A stretch of 64,000 nucleotides of DNA from Clostridium zeae (GTDB lineage: Bacteria > Bacillota > Clostridia > Clostridiales > Clostridiaceae): contig NZ_BMBA01000005.1 in assembly GCF_017312485.1 (NCBI RefSeq), forward strand, positions 178,258 to 242,257, given 5' to 3'. The notes below the pieces were generated by a model, which ran no database searches, had not been told where the DNA came from, and worked only from the letters and a program-made list of their open reading frames with translations. Shown here piece by piece: positions 1-9,180 of this stretch; the stretch's first letter is position 1; each line of letters opens with the position of its first letter. The position numbers and the translations under genes were made by a program.

Positions 1-402
1 CCAATGATAGCTTTATCGAATATAGCACAAGGATCAGCAGTATTAGCTATGATTTTCATAAATAGACATGATGAAGAAGAAAAGCAAGTATCTATACCAG
101 CATGTATATCATGTTACTTAGGGGTAACTGAGCCAGCAATGTTTGGTATTAATCTAAAGTATATATATCCATTTTTAGCAGCTATGACTGGATCTGCAAT
201 TGCAGCAGTTATATCTGTTGGATCAGGAGTCATGGCAAACTCTATTGGAGTAGGTGGGCTTCCTGGAATTCTATCAATAAAACCACAATTCATGCTTACA
301 TTCGCTTTATGTATGGTTGTAGCAATTGCAGTACCTTTTGTATTGACAATAGCTCTTTCAAAGAGAAAAGCAATAAAAGATAAAGCTAGTTTAAACGGAT
401 AA
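1..402 (+). CDS. treP: PTS trehalose transporter subunit EIIBC, C-terminal end (partial)
   Basis: This is the last 133 codons of a membrane PTS permease whose beginning lies left of the window; the frame is open from base 1. The protein imports trehalose and phosphorylates it to trehalose-6-phosphate. Visible are the EIIC segment with GVTEPAMFG, the conserved substrate-region motif of the glucose/sucrose/trehalose PTS superfamily, two or three hydrophobic helices, and a short basic tail. The trehalose assignment rests on the phosphotrehalase gene 80 bases downstream and the GntR regulator after it; from this fragment alone a sucrose or beta-glucoside permease could not be excluded. Confidence 0.85.
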   Translation, partial: PMIALSNIAQGSAVLAMIFINRHDEEEKQVSIPACISCYLGVTEPAMFGINLKYIYPFLAAMTGSAIAAVISVGSGVMANSIGVGGLPGILSIKPQFMLTFALCMVVAIAVPFVLTIALSKRKAIKDKASLNG

Positions 403-428
403 TAGAATTTGAAATTAAAGTGAAGATA

Positions 429-452
429 GAGGTAGGAGGAGACTCCTTCCTC
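429..452 (+). terminator. Hairpin between treP and the phosphotrehalase gene
   Basis: A 10-base stem with one mismatch closes a GAGA tetraloop (429-438 pairs with 443-452) and is followed by TTTAAC. It sits in the 80-base gap between the two genes. The U tract is short, so I read it as a partial terminator or an mRNA processing/stability hairpin that could lower expression of the downstream gene relative to the upstream one or protect the upstream 3' end. Confidence 0.45.
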
Positions 453-482
453 TTTAACACTTATTTTAAAGGAGCAGATTAT

Positions 483-2147
483 ATGAAGGACTTTAGAAAA
501 AGCGTAATTTATCAGATATACCCTAAGTCATTTAAAGATTCTAATGGAGATGGAATAGGTGATTTAAGAGGAGTTATAGAAAAAATTGATTACCTATGTG
601 AATTAGGAGTAGATTATATTTGGCTTACTCCATTTTATGTTTCTCCGCAGAAGGATAATGGATACGATGTTGCTGATTATTGTAGTATAGATAAAAGATT
701 TGGAACGATGCAGGATTTTGAAAAGTTGGTTGAAGAATGCTCTAAAAGAGGCATAGGTGTTATGTTAGATGTAGTTTTTAATCATACCTCTACTGAACAC
801 CAATGGTTCAAAAAGGCTTTAAAAGGAGAACAAAAATATAAGGATTATTATATTTTTAGGAGACCAAAGGACGATGAGGAGCCAACAAATTGGCAATCCA
901 AATTTGGAGGATCAACTTGGAAAAAGGTAAATGACGAATATTATCTCCACTTATTTGATGAAACTCAAGCTGATCTAAATTGGGAAAATAATTCTGTTAG
1001 AGAAGAAATATATGATGTAGTAAGATTTTGGATGGATAAGGGTGTAAGTGGATTTAGGTTAGATGTTATAAATTTAATTTCTAAGCCAGATATATATGAA
1101 GATGATCTTCAAGGAGATGGGCGAAGATTCTATACAGACGGGCCACATATACATGAGTATTTAAAAGAATTAAATAGTAGGGCTTTTGCAACCAAAGAAG
1201 GTATTTTAACAGTAGGGGAGATGTCATCTACTGATATAGATAACTGTGTAAGGTATTCAAATCCTGAGGAAACAGAATTATCAATGGTTTTTAATTTCCA
1301 TCACTTAAAGGTCGATTATAAAGATGGTGATAAGTGGACACTTATGGATTTTGATTTTTTTAAGTTAAAAGATATATTTAATAGTTGGCAGCTAGGTATG
1401 GAAAAAGGTAATGGATGGAGTGCACTCTTTTGGTGCAATCATGATCAACCTAGGATAGTGAGTCGCTTTGGAGATGAAAAGAAATATCATAAGCAATCTT
1501 CAAAGATGCTTGCTACGGCAGTTCATATGCTTAGAGGAACTCCTTATATATACCAAGGTGAAGAAATTGGGATGACAAATCCACATTTTAATAATATAGA
1601 ACTATATAAAGATGTAGAATCTATAAACTACTATCATATACTTAAGAAAAGTGGACGACATGAGAATGAAATATTAGAAATACTAAAAGCTAAATCTAGA
1701 GATAACTCAAGAACACCAATGCAATGGGATAGTAGTGAAAATAGTGGATTTACATCGGGAAACCCTTGGATATCCTTAAGTGATAATTATGATACGATAA
1801 ATGTTGAAGATGCAATAAAAGATAAAAATTCTGTATTTTATCATTATAAGAAGTTGATTGAGCTAAGAAAAAAATATGAAGTTATATCACTTGGAAGCTA
1901 TATACCTATGTTAGAACAACATGAATTGGTTTTTGCATATATGAGAGAATATGATGGACAAAAGCTTATTGTTATAAATAACTTTTATGAAGATGAATGT
2001 GTAGTGGACATGCCGAATATTTGCAATATAAAAGATTACCAAGTAGATATATTACTTTCAAATTATGATGATTCACAGGATTTAGATGAGCAAATAAAAT
2101 TAAGACCATATGAATCTATAGTTTATCATTTGAAAAATAGGAATTGA
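483..2147 (+). CDS. treA: Trehalose-6-phosphate hydrolase (phosphotrehalase, GH13)
   Basis: Cytoplasmic enzyme that splits trehalose-6-phosphate into glucose and glucose-6-phosphate. The 554-residue protein has the GH13 alpha-amylase barrel: the first region DVVFNHTS (about 96-103), the nucleophile Asp194 in GFRLDVIN, the acid/base Glu246 in VGEMSS, and the transition-state Asp321 in NHDQPR. Length matches TreA/TreC enzymes. An in-frame GTG at 420 would add 21 residues but lies in a hairpin and has no ribosome binding site; the ATG at 483 follows AAAGGAG at a good distance. It is preceded by the PTS permease end. A related GH13 oligo-1,6-glucosidase is the alternative, made unlikely by context. 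Confidence 0.93.
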   Translation: MKDFRKSVIYQIYPKSFKDSNGDGIGDLRGVIEKIDYLCELGVDYIWLTPFYVSPQKDNGYDVADYCSIDKRFGTMQDFEKLVEECSKRGIGVMLDVVFNHTSTEHQWFKKALKGEQKYKDYYIFRRPKDDEEPTNWQSKFGGSTWKKVNDEYYLHLFDETQADLNWENNSVREEIYDVVRFWMDKGVSGFRLDVINLISKPDIYEDDLQGDGRRFYTDGPHIHEYLKELNSRAFATKEGILTVGEMSSTDIDNCVRYSNPEETELSMVFNFHHLKVDYKDGDKWTLMDFDFFKLKDIFNSWQLGMEKGNGWSALFWCNHDQPRIVSRFGDEKKYHKQSSKMLATAVHMLRGTPYIYQGEEIGMTNPHFNNIELYKDVESINYYHILKKSGRHENEILEILKAKSRDNSRTPMQWDSSENSGFTSGNPWISLSDNYDTINVEDAIKDKNSVFYHYKKLIELRKKYEVISLGSYIPMLEQHELVFAYMREYDGQKLIVINNFYEDECVVDMPNICNIKDYQVDILLSNYDDSQDLDEQIKLRPYESIVYHLKNRN

Positions 2148-2191
2148 TTAAATAAATTTCGACATAGGGACCTCTTAGCAGTGTATACTTG

Positions 2192-2220
2192 TTGAAACTT
2201 GTATGTATAAGTGCTAAAAT
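2192..2220 (+). promoter_or_regulatory. Promoter of treR with candidate TreR operator in the spacer
   Basis: TTGAAA (2192-2197), a 17-base spacer, then TAAAAT (2215-2220) make a good sigma-A promoter just upstream of the regulator gene. Inside the spacer, TTGTATGTATAA (2199-2210) matches 10 of 12 positions of the TTGTATATACAA-type operator known for Bacillus TreR. A half-site-like TGTATACTTG lies just upstream (2182-2191). Binding there would block the promoter, so negative autoregulation is inferred. Confidence 0.6.
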
Positions 2221-2236
2221 ATTTACGGTGATATAT

Positions 2237-2947
2237 ATGGATAGTAAATACTTAGCTATATATAATGATATAGTTAATAAAATAGAAATTGGCAAGATGG
2301 AGCCAAACTCAAAGCTTCCATCTGAGAGTGAACTTATGGAGGCTTATAGTGTATCAAGAGATACCATAAGAAAAGCTTTAGCACTTTTAGAGACAAATGG
2401 ATGCATACAAAAGATAAAAGGAAAAGGATCTTTCGTTCTTGATGTAAATAAGTTTGACTTTCCTATGTCTGGATTAACTAGTTTTAAAGAGCTTGCAGGA
2501 AAGATGGGAAGTGGCTCTAATACTGTATTAAGGGAATTAGAACTTGTAAGTGGAGATAATTTTATAATGAAGCAGCTGGAATTATCAGAGGCTGATGAAG
2601 CTTGGAAGGTAGTAAGAGTTAGAGAAATTGGCGGTAAGAAGATAATTCTAGATAAAGATTACTTCAACCAAAAGTATGTTCCAGAATTAACGAAAGAAAT
2701 TTGTGAAAACTCTATATATGAGTATTTAGAAGGAATTCTAGGCCTCAAAATCAGCTATGCTAAGAAGGAGTTTACAGTTCAGCAAGCAACAGAAGAAGAT
2801 AAAAAAGTATTAGATTTTGAAAACTTCAATATGGTAGTTGTTGTTAAAAACTATGTTTATTTAGAAGATACTAGTTTATTTCAATATACAGAGTCTAGAC
2901 ATAGGCCAGATAGGTTTAGATTTGTAGATTTTGCTAGAAGAAGATAA
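2237..2947 (+). CDS. treR: Trehalose operon repressor, GntR family (HutC/UTRA subfamily)
   Basis: Transcription factor of 236 residues. The N-terminal winged helix (about 1-70) carries the typical PSESELMEAYSVSRDTIRKAL recognition region and GCIQKIKGKGSFV wing; residues 85-236 form the UTRA ligand domain, in TreR binding trehalose-6-phosphate. The ATG at 2237 follows a GGTGAT ribosome binding site; an in-frame TTG at 2189 overlaps the promoter and is rejected. It lies 89 bases after the phosphotrehalase gene and has its own promoter. The link to trehalose is by position and by the TreR-like operator upstream. Confidence 0.9.
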   Translation: MDSKYLAIYNDIVNKIEIGKMEPNSKLPSESELMEAYSVSRDTIRKALALLETNGCIQKIKGKGSFVLDVNKFDFPMSGLTSFKELAGKMGSGSNTVLRELELVSGDNFIMKQLELSEADEAWKVVRVREIGGKKIILDKDYFNQKYVPELTKEICENSIYEYLEGILGLKISYAKKEFTVQQATEEDKKVLDFENFNMVVVVKNYVYLEDTSLFQYTESRHRPDRFRFVDFARRR

Positions 2948-2964
2948 ATGTGAGTAGTAAAAAA

Positions 2965-2990
2965 AGAGGTTCTGATTGCTCAGAACCTCT
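2965..2990. terminator. Bidirectional intrinsic terminator between treR and the spore protein gene
   Basis: An 11-base perfect stem (2965-2975 with 2980-2990) with a TTGC loop. On the minus strand it ends in a run of seven T, so it is mainly the terminator of the gene at 3055-3696; on the plus strand the trailing tract (ATATTT) is weaker but it still separates the convergent treR transcript. Confidence 0.85.
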
Positions 2991-3054
2991 ATATTTAAGT
3001 TATGAAATATTATTTGAATATTGTATTTACATAAGTTTTAATAAACTAAGGTAA

Positions 3055-3696
3055 TTATCTTATTGCAACGCCTGCGCTAGCATTTCCTGTTATTACTGTA
3101 GCAAGTGCTGTAGAAGTTGCGTAGAATACCATTAATAATCGAGTTTGAGCTGTTACTGTCTCAGATAAAGTAACTATTCCGCTTGCATTTGTTCCTATAG
3201 TAACTATTCCAGTAGTAAGATCTGGCTTTAATTGTACAATTGCGCCTGGAACAGCAGTAAAAGTATTTGAACCTATAGGAGCACTAAATAGCTGAGCTGT
3301 AACGGTTGCTGGAGCTGTAAGAGTTAATGCAGCTGTAGTACTAAAATTTGCAGCCAAAGAAGTAATTAGTCCATCACGAGGAACTGTAAAAGCTTCGCTT
3401 AGAGTGGTGCCAAGCAATGGTAAGGTGTTACCAACAATTGCAACTCCAGGAGTTGAAGTTCCAAAGCCTATAAGTGAAGTTGTAGTAATAGCTCCAAGTA
3501 AAACAGTTGAAAGTACAGCAGGTATTAGACCTGATGAAAATGGAATCATACTTCCCCCAGTAGGTCTAGTATTTGTTTTGCGAACACGGGTAAGTGTAGG
3601 ACAAGGACAACAGTGATGTTGATGATGATGATCATCTGGACAACCATGATCAGTTGGACAAAAATCAGATCTATTATAATCTTTATACATTGACAT
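3055..3696 (-). CDS. Exosporium-type surface protein with BclB-like C-terminal domain
   Basis: A 213-residue protein with no signal peptide. Residues 1-37 are rich in His, Cys and Asp (DDHHHQHHCCPCP), followed by a short basic linker. From about residue 48 the sequence has the opening IPFSSG and the Gly/Thr/Val-rich beta pattern (VGFGTS-like turn near 77-81, then SEAFTVPRDG) of the BclB C-terminal trimerising domain found on Bacillus and clostridial spores. Collagen-like GXY repeats, normal between head and domain in BclA/BclB, are absent. The ATG follows AAGGAAGGG at nine bases. A spore-surface location is inferred from the family; no sporulation gene is adjacent. Confidence 0.75.
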   Translation of the reverse strand: MSMYKDYNRSDFCPTDHGCPDDHHHQHHCCPCPTLTRVRKTNTRPTGGSMIPFSSGLIPAVLSTVLLGAITTTSLIGFGTSTPGVAIVGNTLPLLGTTLSEAFTVPRDGLITSLAANFSTTAALTLTAPATVTAQLFSAPIGSNTFTAVPGAIVQLKPDLTTGIVTIGTNASGIVTLSETVTAQTRLLMVFYATSTALATVITGNASAGVAIR

Positions 3697-3850
3697 ATCA
3701 AAAATCCCTTCCTTAAAAATATAATGATATAAATATATGAATGGAGTTTTATATATTTATATGTTTATATAGATTATGCTATATTATAGTATATAAATAG
3801 GAAGGCGAATTGGTGTATTAATTTGTCAGATAATCGTGAAAATAGTCGTT

Positions 3851-5857
3851 TTATTCATTCTTTAGGTATTTATCAAACCATTGCGTTATTTCTGTAAGCC
3901 TTCTAACTCTATGTCTAGGTTTGCCGCTTCTACTCAATTCATGATTTTCTCCCTTAAACATACAAAGCCTTGTTTCTACTCCATGGTATTTTAATGCAGT
4001 AAACATTTGAAGAGCTTCAGGAATCCAGCATCTATAATCTTCGTTTGAATGTAGGAATAGTGTTGGTGTTTTTACCTTATCTGCATATTTTAGTGGGGAG
4101 TGAAACCATACTTTTTCATAATCGCTCCAAGGTGTTGCTGCAGTTTGATCTGTTCCAAAGAAATAACCTATATCTGTAGTTCCAAAAAAAGAAGTCCAGT
4201 TTGAGATGCTTCTTTGAGAAGCAGCAGCCTTAAATCTATCTGTGTGGCCAATTATCCAGTTAGTCATAAATCCGCCATAAGAACCTCCAGTTACACCAAC
4301 CCTTGACGAATCTATAAAAGGATATCTTTTTAATACCTCATCAGTAAATTTCATAATATCTTCATAATCTATAGTTCCATACTTTCCTCTAATATCAGCA
4401 AACTCATCGCCTTTTCCATCGCTTCCTCTAGGGTTACAGAAAAATACTGTATATCCTTCGCTAGCTAAGTATTGCATCTCGTGGAAGAATACTGTGCCGT
4501 ATACTGTTTTAGGGCCGCCATGTATATCTAATATTGCAGGATATTTTTTGGTTTCATCAAAATCTACAGGCTTAATAACCCAGCCATCTATTATTATGCC
4601 TGGCTCTGTTTCAATACTTACCTTCTCTGGAGAAGAAATAGACTTTTCTGATTTAACCCAATCATTAAAAGTAGTCAATTTTTCAGCAGTATTATTAGCT
4701 ACAGTATAAATTTCTTGAAGAGAATCAGTAGTCATTCCTATGAATAATACATCATCGTTATTTATACTTATGCCGTCAACAGTTCCATTTCCGTTAGTTA
4801 GAGTTTTTATATTTCCGTTAACATCTATCTTATTTAATAAAGAGTTATCATTTTCTGTTGTTATAAAATATAAGGATTCTCCTTCGATTTGCATTGTTAC
4901 TGAACCAGCATATCTACAGTCTGAGCCTACAGAGTTATCTAAAGCTTTATCAAAATCAGGTGTAATACATTTTTGCACAAAATTATCTAATTCAATAGTA
5001 TAGAACTTTGAATTTTCATTTATACCGTATTTAGACATATCTGTTGCTGCCACTATAAGTTTATTAGTAGATATAAAGTTTGCAAACCTATTGCTCATAG
5101 GCAATGTTTGAGGAACTACAGTGAACTTTTTTTCTTTTAAATCATATATCGAGATTATGTTTGTAAGTGGCATTTTATCTTTAAAATTATAGCTTAGTAT
5201 TACAAGCTTATTTTTGATTGCATCTAAGTCAAAGAAATCAACATTTGTAGCTTCGTCTGTAATAGCTTCAACTTTTTGTGTTGCAGCATCAAATAAATAT
5301 AGTCTTGTTCTTTGATTTCTAGTGAATCCACCTCCATTTAGCCAAAATGGTATTTCTTCAAGTATTTCATAATCTTCTTCTTCTTTTCTTCTGTTTAATT
5401 CTTTTTGTTTTTCATCAGAATTTAAATAAGCTAAATCAGTTTCATTAGGGCTATAATCTGAAGTAAATACGTAAAGGTTCTCATTAATTTGTTTTATAGA
5501 GTTTACAGATTTAGGGATAGTAAATAGTTTAACTGCTTCTCCACCATGGATATTAATCTTATAATATTGAGTGAACTCTTCTCCACTCTTAAGCTTTTCT
5601 TTATCCTTAGAATCTCTTTGGCCAGGGAAAATTATATTTTCAGAATCAAGCCATAAAAAGCTCTTTTCAGAATCAAAAGCTGTAAGTCTATATTTAGAAT
5701 TGTTTTTTAAGTCAAGAACCCATAAATTTGACAGATATTTGTTATCCTCAAGATCTGCTTGGTGTACTACAAAGCAAGCATGGTTACCATCAGGTGAATG
5801 CTTTAATGAAGATAAAAAAGTATACTTAGTGAAATCATCAATTTTTATTTTTTCCAT
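3851..5857 (-). CDS. S9 family serine peptidase (acylaminoacyl-peptidase / dipeptidyl-peptidase type)
   Basis: Cytoplasmic peptidase of 668 residues that would cleave short peptides. Residues about 1-400 are a WD-like beta-propeller (TolB-type repeats), which gates access in this family; the alpha/beta-hydrolase domain follows, with the nucleophile Ser526 in GGSYGG, Asp607 in HSNED and His639 in GENH. No signal peptide. A clear GGAGG lies just before the ATG. It shares the strand with ilvE upstream, but the ilvE terminator separates them, so it is probably its own unit. The precise S9 subfamily (S9C most likely) cannot be settled by eye. Confidence 0.9.
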   Translation of the reverse strand: MEKIKIDDFTKYTFLSSLKHSPDGNHACFVVHQADLEDNKYLSNLWVLDLKNNSKYRLTAFDSEKSFLWLDSENIIFPGQRDSKDKEKLKSGEEFTQYYKINIHGGEAVKLFTIPKSVNSIKQINENLYVFTSDYSPNETDLAYLNSDEKQKELNRRKEEEDYEILEEIPFWLNGGGFTRNQRTRLYLFDAATQKVEAITDEATNVDFFDLDAIKNKLVILSYNFKDKMPLTNIISIYDLKEKKFTVVPQTLPMSNRFANFISTNKLIVAATDMSKYGINENSKFYTIELDNFVQKCITPDFDKALDNSVGSDCRYAGSVTMQIEGESLYFITTENDNSLLNKIDVNGNIKTLTNGNGTVDGISINNDDVLFIGMTTDSLQEIYTVANNTAEKLTTFNDWVKSEKSISSPEKVSIETEPGIIIDGWVIKPVDFDETKKYPAILDIHGGPKTVYGTVFFHEMQYLASEGYTVFFCNPRGSDGKGDEFADIRGKYGTIDYEDIMKFTDEVLKRYPFIDSSRVGVTGGSYGGFMTNWIIGHTDRFKAAASQRSISNWTSFFGTTDIGYFFGTDQTAATPWSDYEKVWFHSPLKYADKVKTPTLFLHSNEDYRCWIPEALQMFTALKYHGVETRLCMFKGENHELSRSGKPRHRVRRLTEITQWFDKYLKNE

Positions 5858-5897
5858 ATATTAATCCTCCATTCAATTTATACCAGTAATACTTGCG

Positions 5898-5929
5898 AAA
5901 AAAGGGGAGAGTTACAGTAACCCTGCCCT
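5898..5929 (-). terminator. Intrinsic terminator of ilvE
   Basis: On the minus strand a GC-containing stem (5904-5928, arms around GTTAC/GTAAC) is followed by six T (5898-5903), a short distance after the ilvE stop codon and just before the S9 peptidase gene. Confidence 0.75.
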
Positions 5930-5941
5930 TAATAAAATACT

Positions 5942-6967
5942 TTATTTAACTTCTACAATCCATCCTTCAGGTGCTTCTTTGTCACCAAATTGAATTCCCG
6001 AAAGGGTGTCGTAAAGTTCTTTAGTAATTGGTCCTACTTCTGTTTCACTATGGAATACATGAAGTTTATCTTTATAGAAGATTCCACCTATTGGTGTTAT
6101 TACAGCTGCAGTTCCGCAAGCTCCTGCTTCTTTGAATTCATCTATATTATCTATAAAGACATCTCTTTCTTCAGCTTCTAAGCCTAAATATTCTTTAGCT
6201 AAATGAAGCAAGGAATACTTAGTTATGCTAGGAAGTATGGATGGTGAATCAGGTGTTATAAATTTATTATCCTTTGTTATACCAAAGAAATTAGCAGCTC
6301 CAACTTCTTCAATCTTAGTATGTGTTGCTGGATCTAGATAAATACAATCTGCATAACCACCCTTGGCTGCTAGTTCATGAGGATGTAGACTTGCAGCATA
6401 GTTTCCACCAACCTTAGCTGCACCAGTACCGTAAGGTGCTGCTCTATCATAATCTGAAATTATAAAGTTTACAGGAGTTATTCCACCTTTGAAATAAGCA
6501 CCTACAGGTATGCAAAATACGCAGAATATATATTCAGGTGCAGGTTTTACCCCAATGTTATTGCCAACACCTATTACGAAAGGTCTTAGATATAATGTTG
6601 CACCAGTGCCATAGGGTGGAACAAAATGTTCATTTGCTTTAACAACTTGAATGCAAGCATCTATAAACTTTTCTTCAGATATTTCTGGCATTAATAATCT
6701 GCTACAGCTTGCAGCCATTCTTTTTGCATTTTGATCAGGTCTGAAAAGTTGGATTTTTCCTTCTTTAGTTCTATATGCTTTTAATCCCTCAAAGCATTGT
6801 TGACCATAATGTAAAGCTGTTGAAGCTTCGCTTATTGAAAGCATGTTATCCTCAACAAGTGCTCCATCATCCCATTTTCCGTCTTTCCATTTAGAAACAT
6901 AACGGAAATCTGTTTTGATATAATTAAACCCCAATGTACTCCAATCAATATTTACTTCTTTAGACAT
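5942..6967 (-). CDS. ilvE: Branched-chain amino acid aminotransferase
   Basis: PLP enzyme (fold type IV) of 341 residues that interconverts leucine, isoleucine and valine with their 2-oxo acids, using glutamate/2-oxoglutarate. Motifs: [13 protein letters not shown] near the N terminus, the LYLRPF strand, the PLP lysine at about 185 in [12 protein letters not shown], and EVGAANFFG and [10 protein letters not shown] phosphate-binding segments. This is the long BCAT type (BCAT2/eukaryote-like). Twenty-two more codons are open upstream, but GGGGGC precedes the ATG at 6967, which gives the start MSKEV used here. No T-box or S-box elements are visible upstream. Biosynthetic neighbours (ilvB, leu) are absent, so a role in degradation/Stickland metabolism is also possible. 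Confidence 0.93.
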   Translation of the reverse strand: MSKEVNIDWSTLGFNYIKTDFRYVSKWKDGKWDDGALVEDNMLSISEASTALHYGQQCFEGLKAYRTKEGKIQLFRPDQNAKRMAASCSRLLMPEISEEKFIDACIQVVKANEHFVPPYGTGATLYLRPFVIGVGNNIGVKPAPEYIFCVFCIPVGAYFKGGITPVNFIISDYDRAAPYGTGAAKVGGNYAASLHPHELAAKGGYADCIYLDPATHTKIEEVGAANFFGITKDNKFITPDSPSILPSITKYSLLHLAKEYLGLEAEERDVFIDNIDEFKEAGACGTAAVITPIGGIFYKDKLHVFHSETEVGPITKELYDTLSGIQFGDKEAPEGWIVEVK

Positions 6968-7508
6968 TAAAAAGCCCCCTGTTCTATAAATTATACTTTT
7001 AAGTTCCTGTGATATAGATGAACTACTTAACACTTAAATTCATATTTTCAAATTATCTTACTAGAAACCGTAGGAGTTTTGAAAATATTTTTAGCATTGA
7101 AGCAATTCATCTTTAATTTTATCACTTTTAGTTACAATGTAAAATAAACTTTTTCCTTTCGAAGTAATTAAGATAGTTTTTGTCTAAATATGTAGTATAG
7201 TTACCAAAGCATACATTTTTTTAACTTAAAATAGGGATATTTCAACTAAACTGCGTGTTTTTTAACTGATTTGTAGTAAAAGTAGTTAAATTGTTTATTA
7301 ATTATCAAAAAATATATTGATTTCAAGTAAATCCTCTAATATACTTAATTTAATAAAATAAAACTTATCGGAATAGTTGGTAATTTAAATTAATAAATTA
7401 CAGAAGGTCTACGATTCATGGTTTTCGGTACTTATTGGCGAGCTTACTCAGCTAATCTGAGCGTAAATGTTAATTTCATAACAAAAATAATTTTGGGGAG
7501 GTCTAGCT
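6968..7508. other. 541-base divergent intergenic region: ilvE upstream and sulfur operon leader
   Basis: No coding sequence is visible. The left two thirds are AT-rich filler with the ilvE ribosome binding site at its left edge. The right third holds the sulfur operon promoter (7317-7345) and a leader of about 155 bases. In the leader I see a motif GGAATAGTTGGTAAT (7370-7384), an imperfect hairpin around 7409-7430, and a clear hairpin at 7444-7466 (CTCAG/CTGAG with extended arms). It lacks the T-box consensus and S-box K-turn motifs, so the control element, if any, is unassigned. Confidence 0.5.
7317..7345 (+). promoter_or_regulatory. Sigma-A promoter of the sulfur assimilation operon
   Basis: TTGATT (7317-7322), a 17-base spacer and TATACT (7340-7345). 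Transcription would start near 7352 and run through nine closely spaced genes to the terminator at 15490. Confidence 0.6.
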
Positions 7509-8120
7509 ATGAATATTAACAATAATGCTAATATAGTCTGGCACAATACCAGTATTAGCAGAGAAGACAGGGAACAGCTATTAAATCAAAAAGGCATTCT
7601 ACTATGGTTTACTGGATTTTCAGGTTCTGGTAAATCCACAGTTGCAAACGCATTAAGTGTAAAGTTGCACAATGATTCTTATCTAACCTATTTATTAGAT
7701 GGGGACAATCTAAGACATGGATTGAACTCAGGACTTGGGTTTTCTAAAGAGGATAGAATTGAAAATATAAGAAGAGTAAAGGAAGTATCTAAACTCTTTG
7801 TTGATGCAGGTGTTATAACATTAGCTACCTTCGTTTCTCCTTTTCGAGAAGATAGAGATGGTATAAGAGAGTTACTAGGAAAGAGGTTCATAGAAGTTTT
7901 TGTAGATTGTGATTTAGAAGTTTGTGAGGACAGAGATCCTAAAGGGTTATATAAAAAGGCAAGAACTGGACTTATAAAAGATTTTACAGGAATTGATTCA
8001 CCTTATGAGAAGCCTAATAATCCTGAAATCACTATATATACACATAAGTCTTCTATAGATCAGTGTGTAGAGCAAATAATTGCTTATCTAAAAGAAAGAA
8101 AATATTTAATAACGAGCTAA
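7509..8120 (+). CDS. cysC: Adenylyl-sulfate (APS) kinase
   Basis: Phosphorylates APS to PAPS with ATP. The 203-residue protein is complete for the family: P-loop GFSGSGKST (36-44), the APS-binding DGDNLRHGL (64-72), and further on SPFREDR, the [16 protein letters not shown] lid region and [11 protein letters not shown]. It is the first gene of the operon, with a GGGGAGG ribosome binding site. Why an operon that also carries an APS reductase should make PAPS is not obvious; PAPS may serve sulfotransferases or feed back on ATP sulfurylase through the decayed kinase domain of CysN at the far end of the operon. Confidence 0.95.
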   Translation: MNINNNANIVWHNTSISREDREQLLNQKGILLWFTGFSGSGKSTVANALSVKLHNDSYLTYLLDGDNLRHGLNSGLGFSKEDRIENIRRVKEVSKLFVDAGVITLATFVSPFREDRDGIRELLGKRFIEVFVDCDLEVCEDRDPKGLYKKARTGLIKDFTGIDSPYEKPNNPEITIYTHKSSIDQCVEQIIAYLKERKYLITS

Positions 8121-8140
8121 AGTACTTGGGGGGCTAAAAA

Positions 8141-9151
8141 ATGAATATTAAAAAAATCCTTGCTTCTGTAATGACATCTGTAATGGTATTGGGGCTTTTC
8201 GGATGCTCATCAAAAAGCGAAGACACGTCTAAAGTCAGAATTGGCTTTTTCTCTAATATTACTCATGCTCAAGCTTTAGTAGGAATGAATAATGGTGAAT
8301 TTCAGAAGGCTATAGGAGATAAGTATAGCATAAGCTGGAAGTTGTTTAATGCTGGTCCAGATGAACTTCAGTCTCTTCTTGCAGGTAGCATAGATATAGG
8401 GTACATAGGCCCTGGACCTGCTCTAAATGGTTATATAAATTCTAAAGGAGCCATTCAAATTATTGCTGGAGCTTCTAGCGCAGGAGCAGTTCTAGTTGCT
8501 GCGAAAGATTCCTCTATAAAGAATGTAAAAGATTTATCAGGGAAAAAAGTTGCTATTCCTCAATTTGGTAACACTCAGGATTTATCCTTAAGAGCACTTT
8601 TAAAGGAAAATGGATTGAAAGAAAAGACATCTGGGGGAACAGTGGATATAGTACAGGCAGAAAATTCATTAATTAAAACTCTTATATCACAGCATAAGAT
8701 AGATGCAGCTTTAGTTCCAGAACCATGGGGATCCAGATTGGAAAAAGAGGCTGGTGCTAAAGTGGTTGTTGATTATAAAGATGTTTGGAGAGGTGGAAAC
8801 TACTCTGTAGCTGTGGTGGTTGTAAGAAAAGATTTCATGGAAAAACATCCAGATGTGGTTGAAAACTTTTTAAAGGCGCATGTTAAGATGTCTGATTATA
8901 TTAGCTCAAATCCAGAGAAGGCTAAAACTGAGATAAATAAGGAGTTAGATAAGCTTACGAAAAAACCTCTTAAAAAGGATGTGCTTGATAAAGCTTTTAC
9001 AAGGTTAGTGATTACTAATTATCCTATACAGGATTCTATAACCGAAATGGCGGCTATATCAAAAGGAATTGGATTTATAAGAGAAGAACCAGACTTAACT
9101 AATCTATATAATTTAGATACGTTAAATAAAGTTGTTAAGGAAAAGCAATAA
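8141..9151 (+). CDS. ABC transporter substrate-binding lipoprotein (SsuA/TauA type)
   Basis: Surface-anchored solute receptor of 336 residues. Signal peptide 1-21 with lipobox LFGC (Cys22), then the NMT1/SsuA-like fold: FSNITHAQALVG at the start, a hinge region IGYIGPGPALNGY, and ALVPEPWGSRLEKE. The ligand is probably an aliphatic sulfonate, sulfate ester or sulfate, inferred from the sulfur genes on both sides. It follows cysC by 20 bases with a GGGGGG ribosome binding site, and its own ATPase and permease come next. Confidence 0.85.
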   Translation: MNIKKILASVMTSVMVLGLFGCSSKSEDTSKVRIGFFSNITHAQALVGMNNGEFQKAIGDKYSISWKLFNAGPDELQSLLAGSIDIGYIGPGPALNGYINSKGAIQIIAGASSAGAVLVAAKDSSIKNVKDLSGKKVAIPQFGNTQDLSLRALLKENGLKEKTSGGTVDIVQAENSLIKTLISQHKIDAALVPEPWGSRLEKEAGAKVVVDYKDVWRGGNYSVAVVVVRKDFMEKHPDVVENFLKAHVKMSDYISSNPEKAKTEINKELDKLTKKPLKKDVLDKAFTRLVITNYPIQDSITEMAAISKGIGFIREEPDLTNLYNLDTLNKVVKEKQ

Positions 9152-9180
9152 GCGAAATAAATAAGAAGGGGGAAAAATGG

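Noticed and set aside
3404..3616. Plus-strand frame opposite the BclB-like gene
   Set aside because: Antisense to a well-supported gene with a ribosome binding site and terminator; no initiation signals.
6968..7508. Possible T-box or S-box leader upstream of ilvE or cysC
   Set aside because: Neither strand shows the T-box TGGNACC-type block nor the S-box kink-turn sequences; only unassigned hairpins are present.
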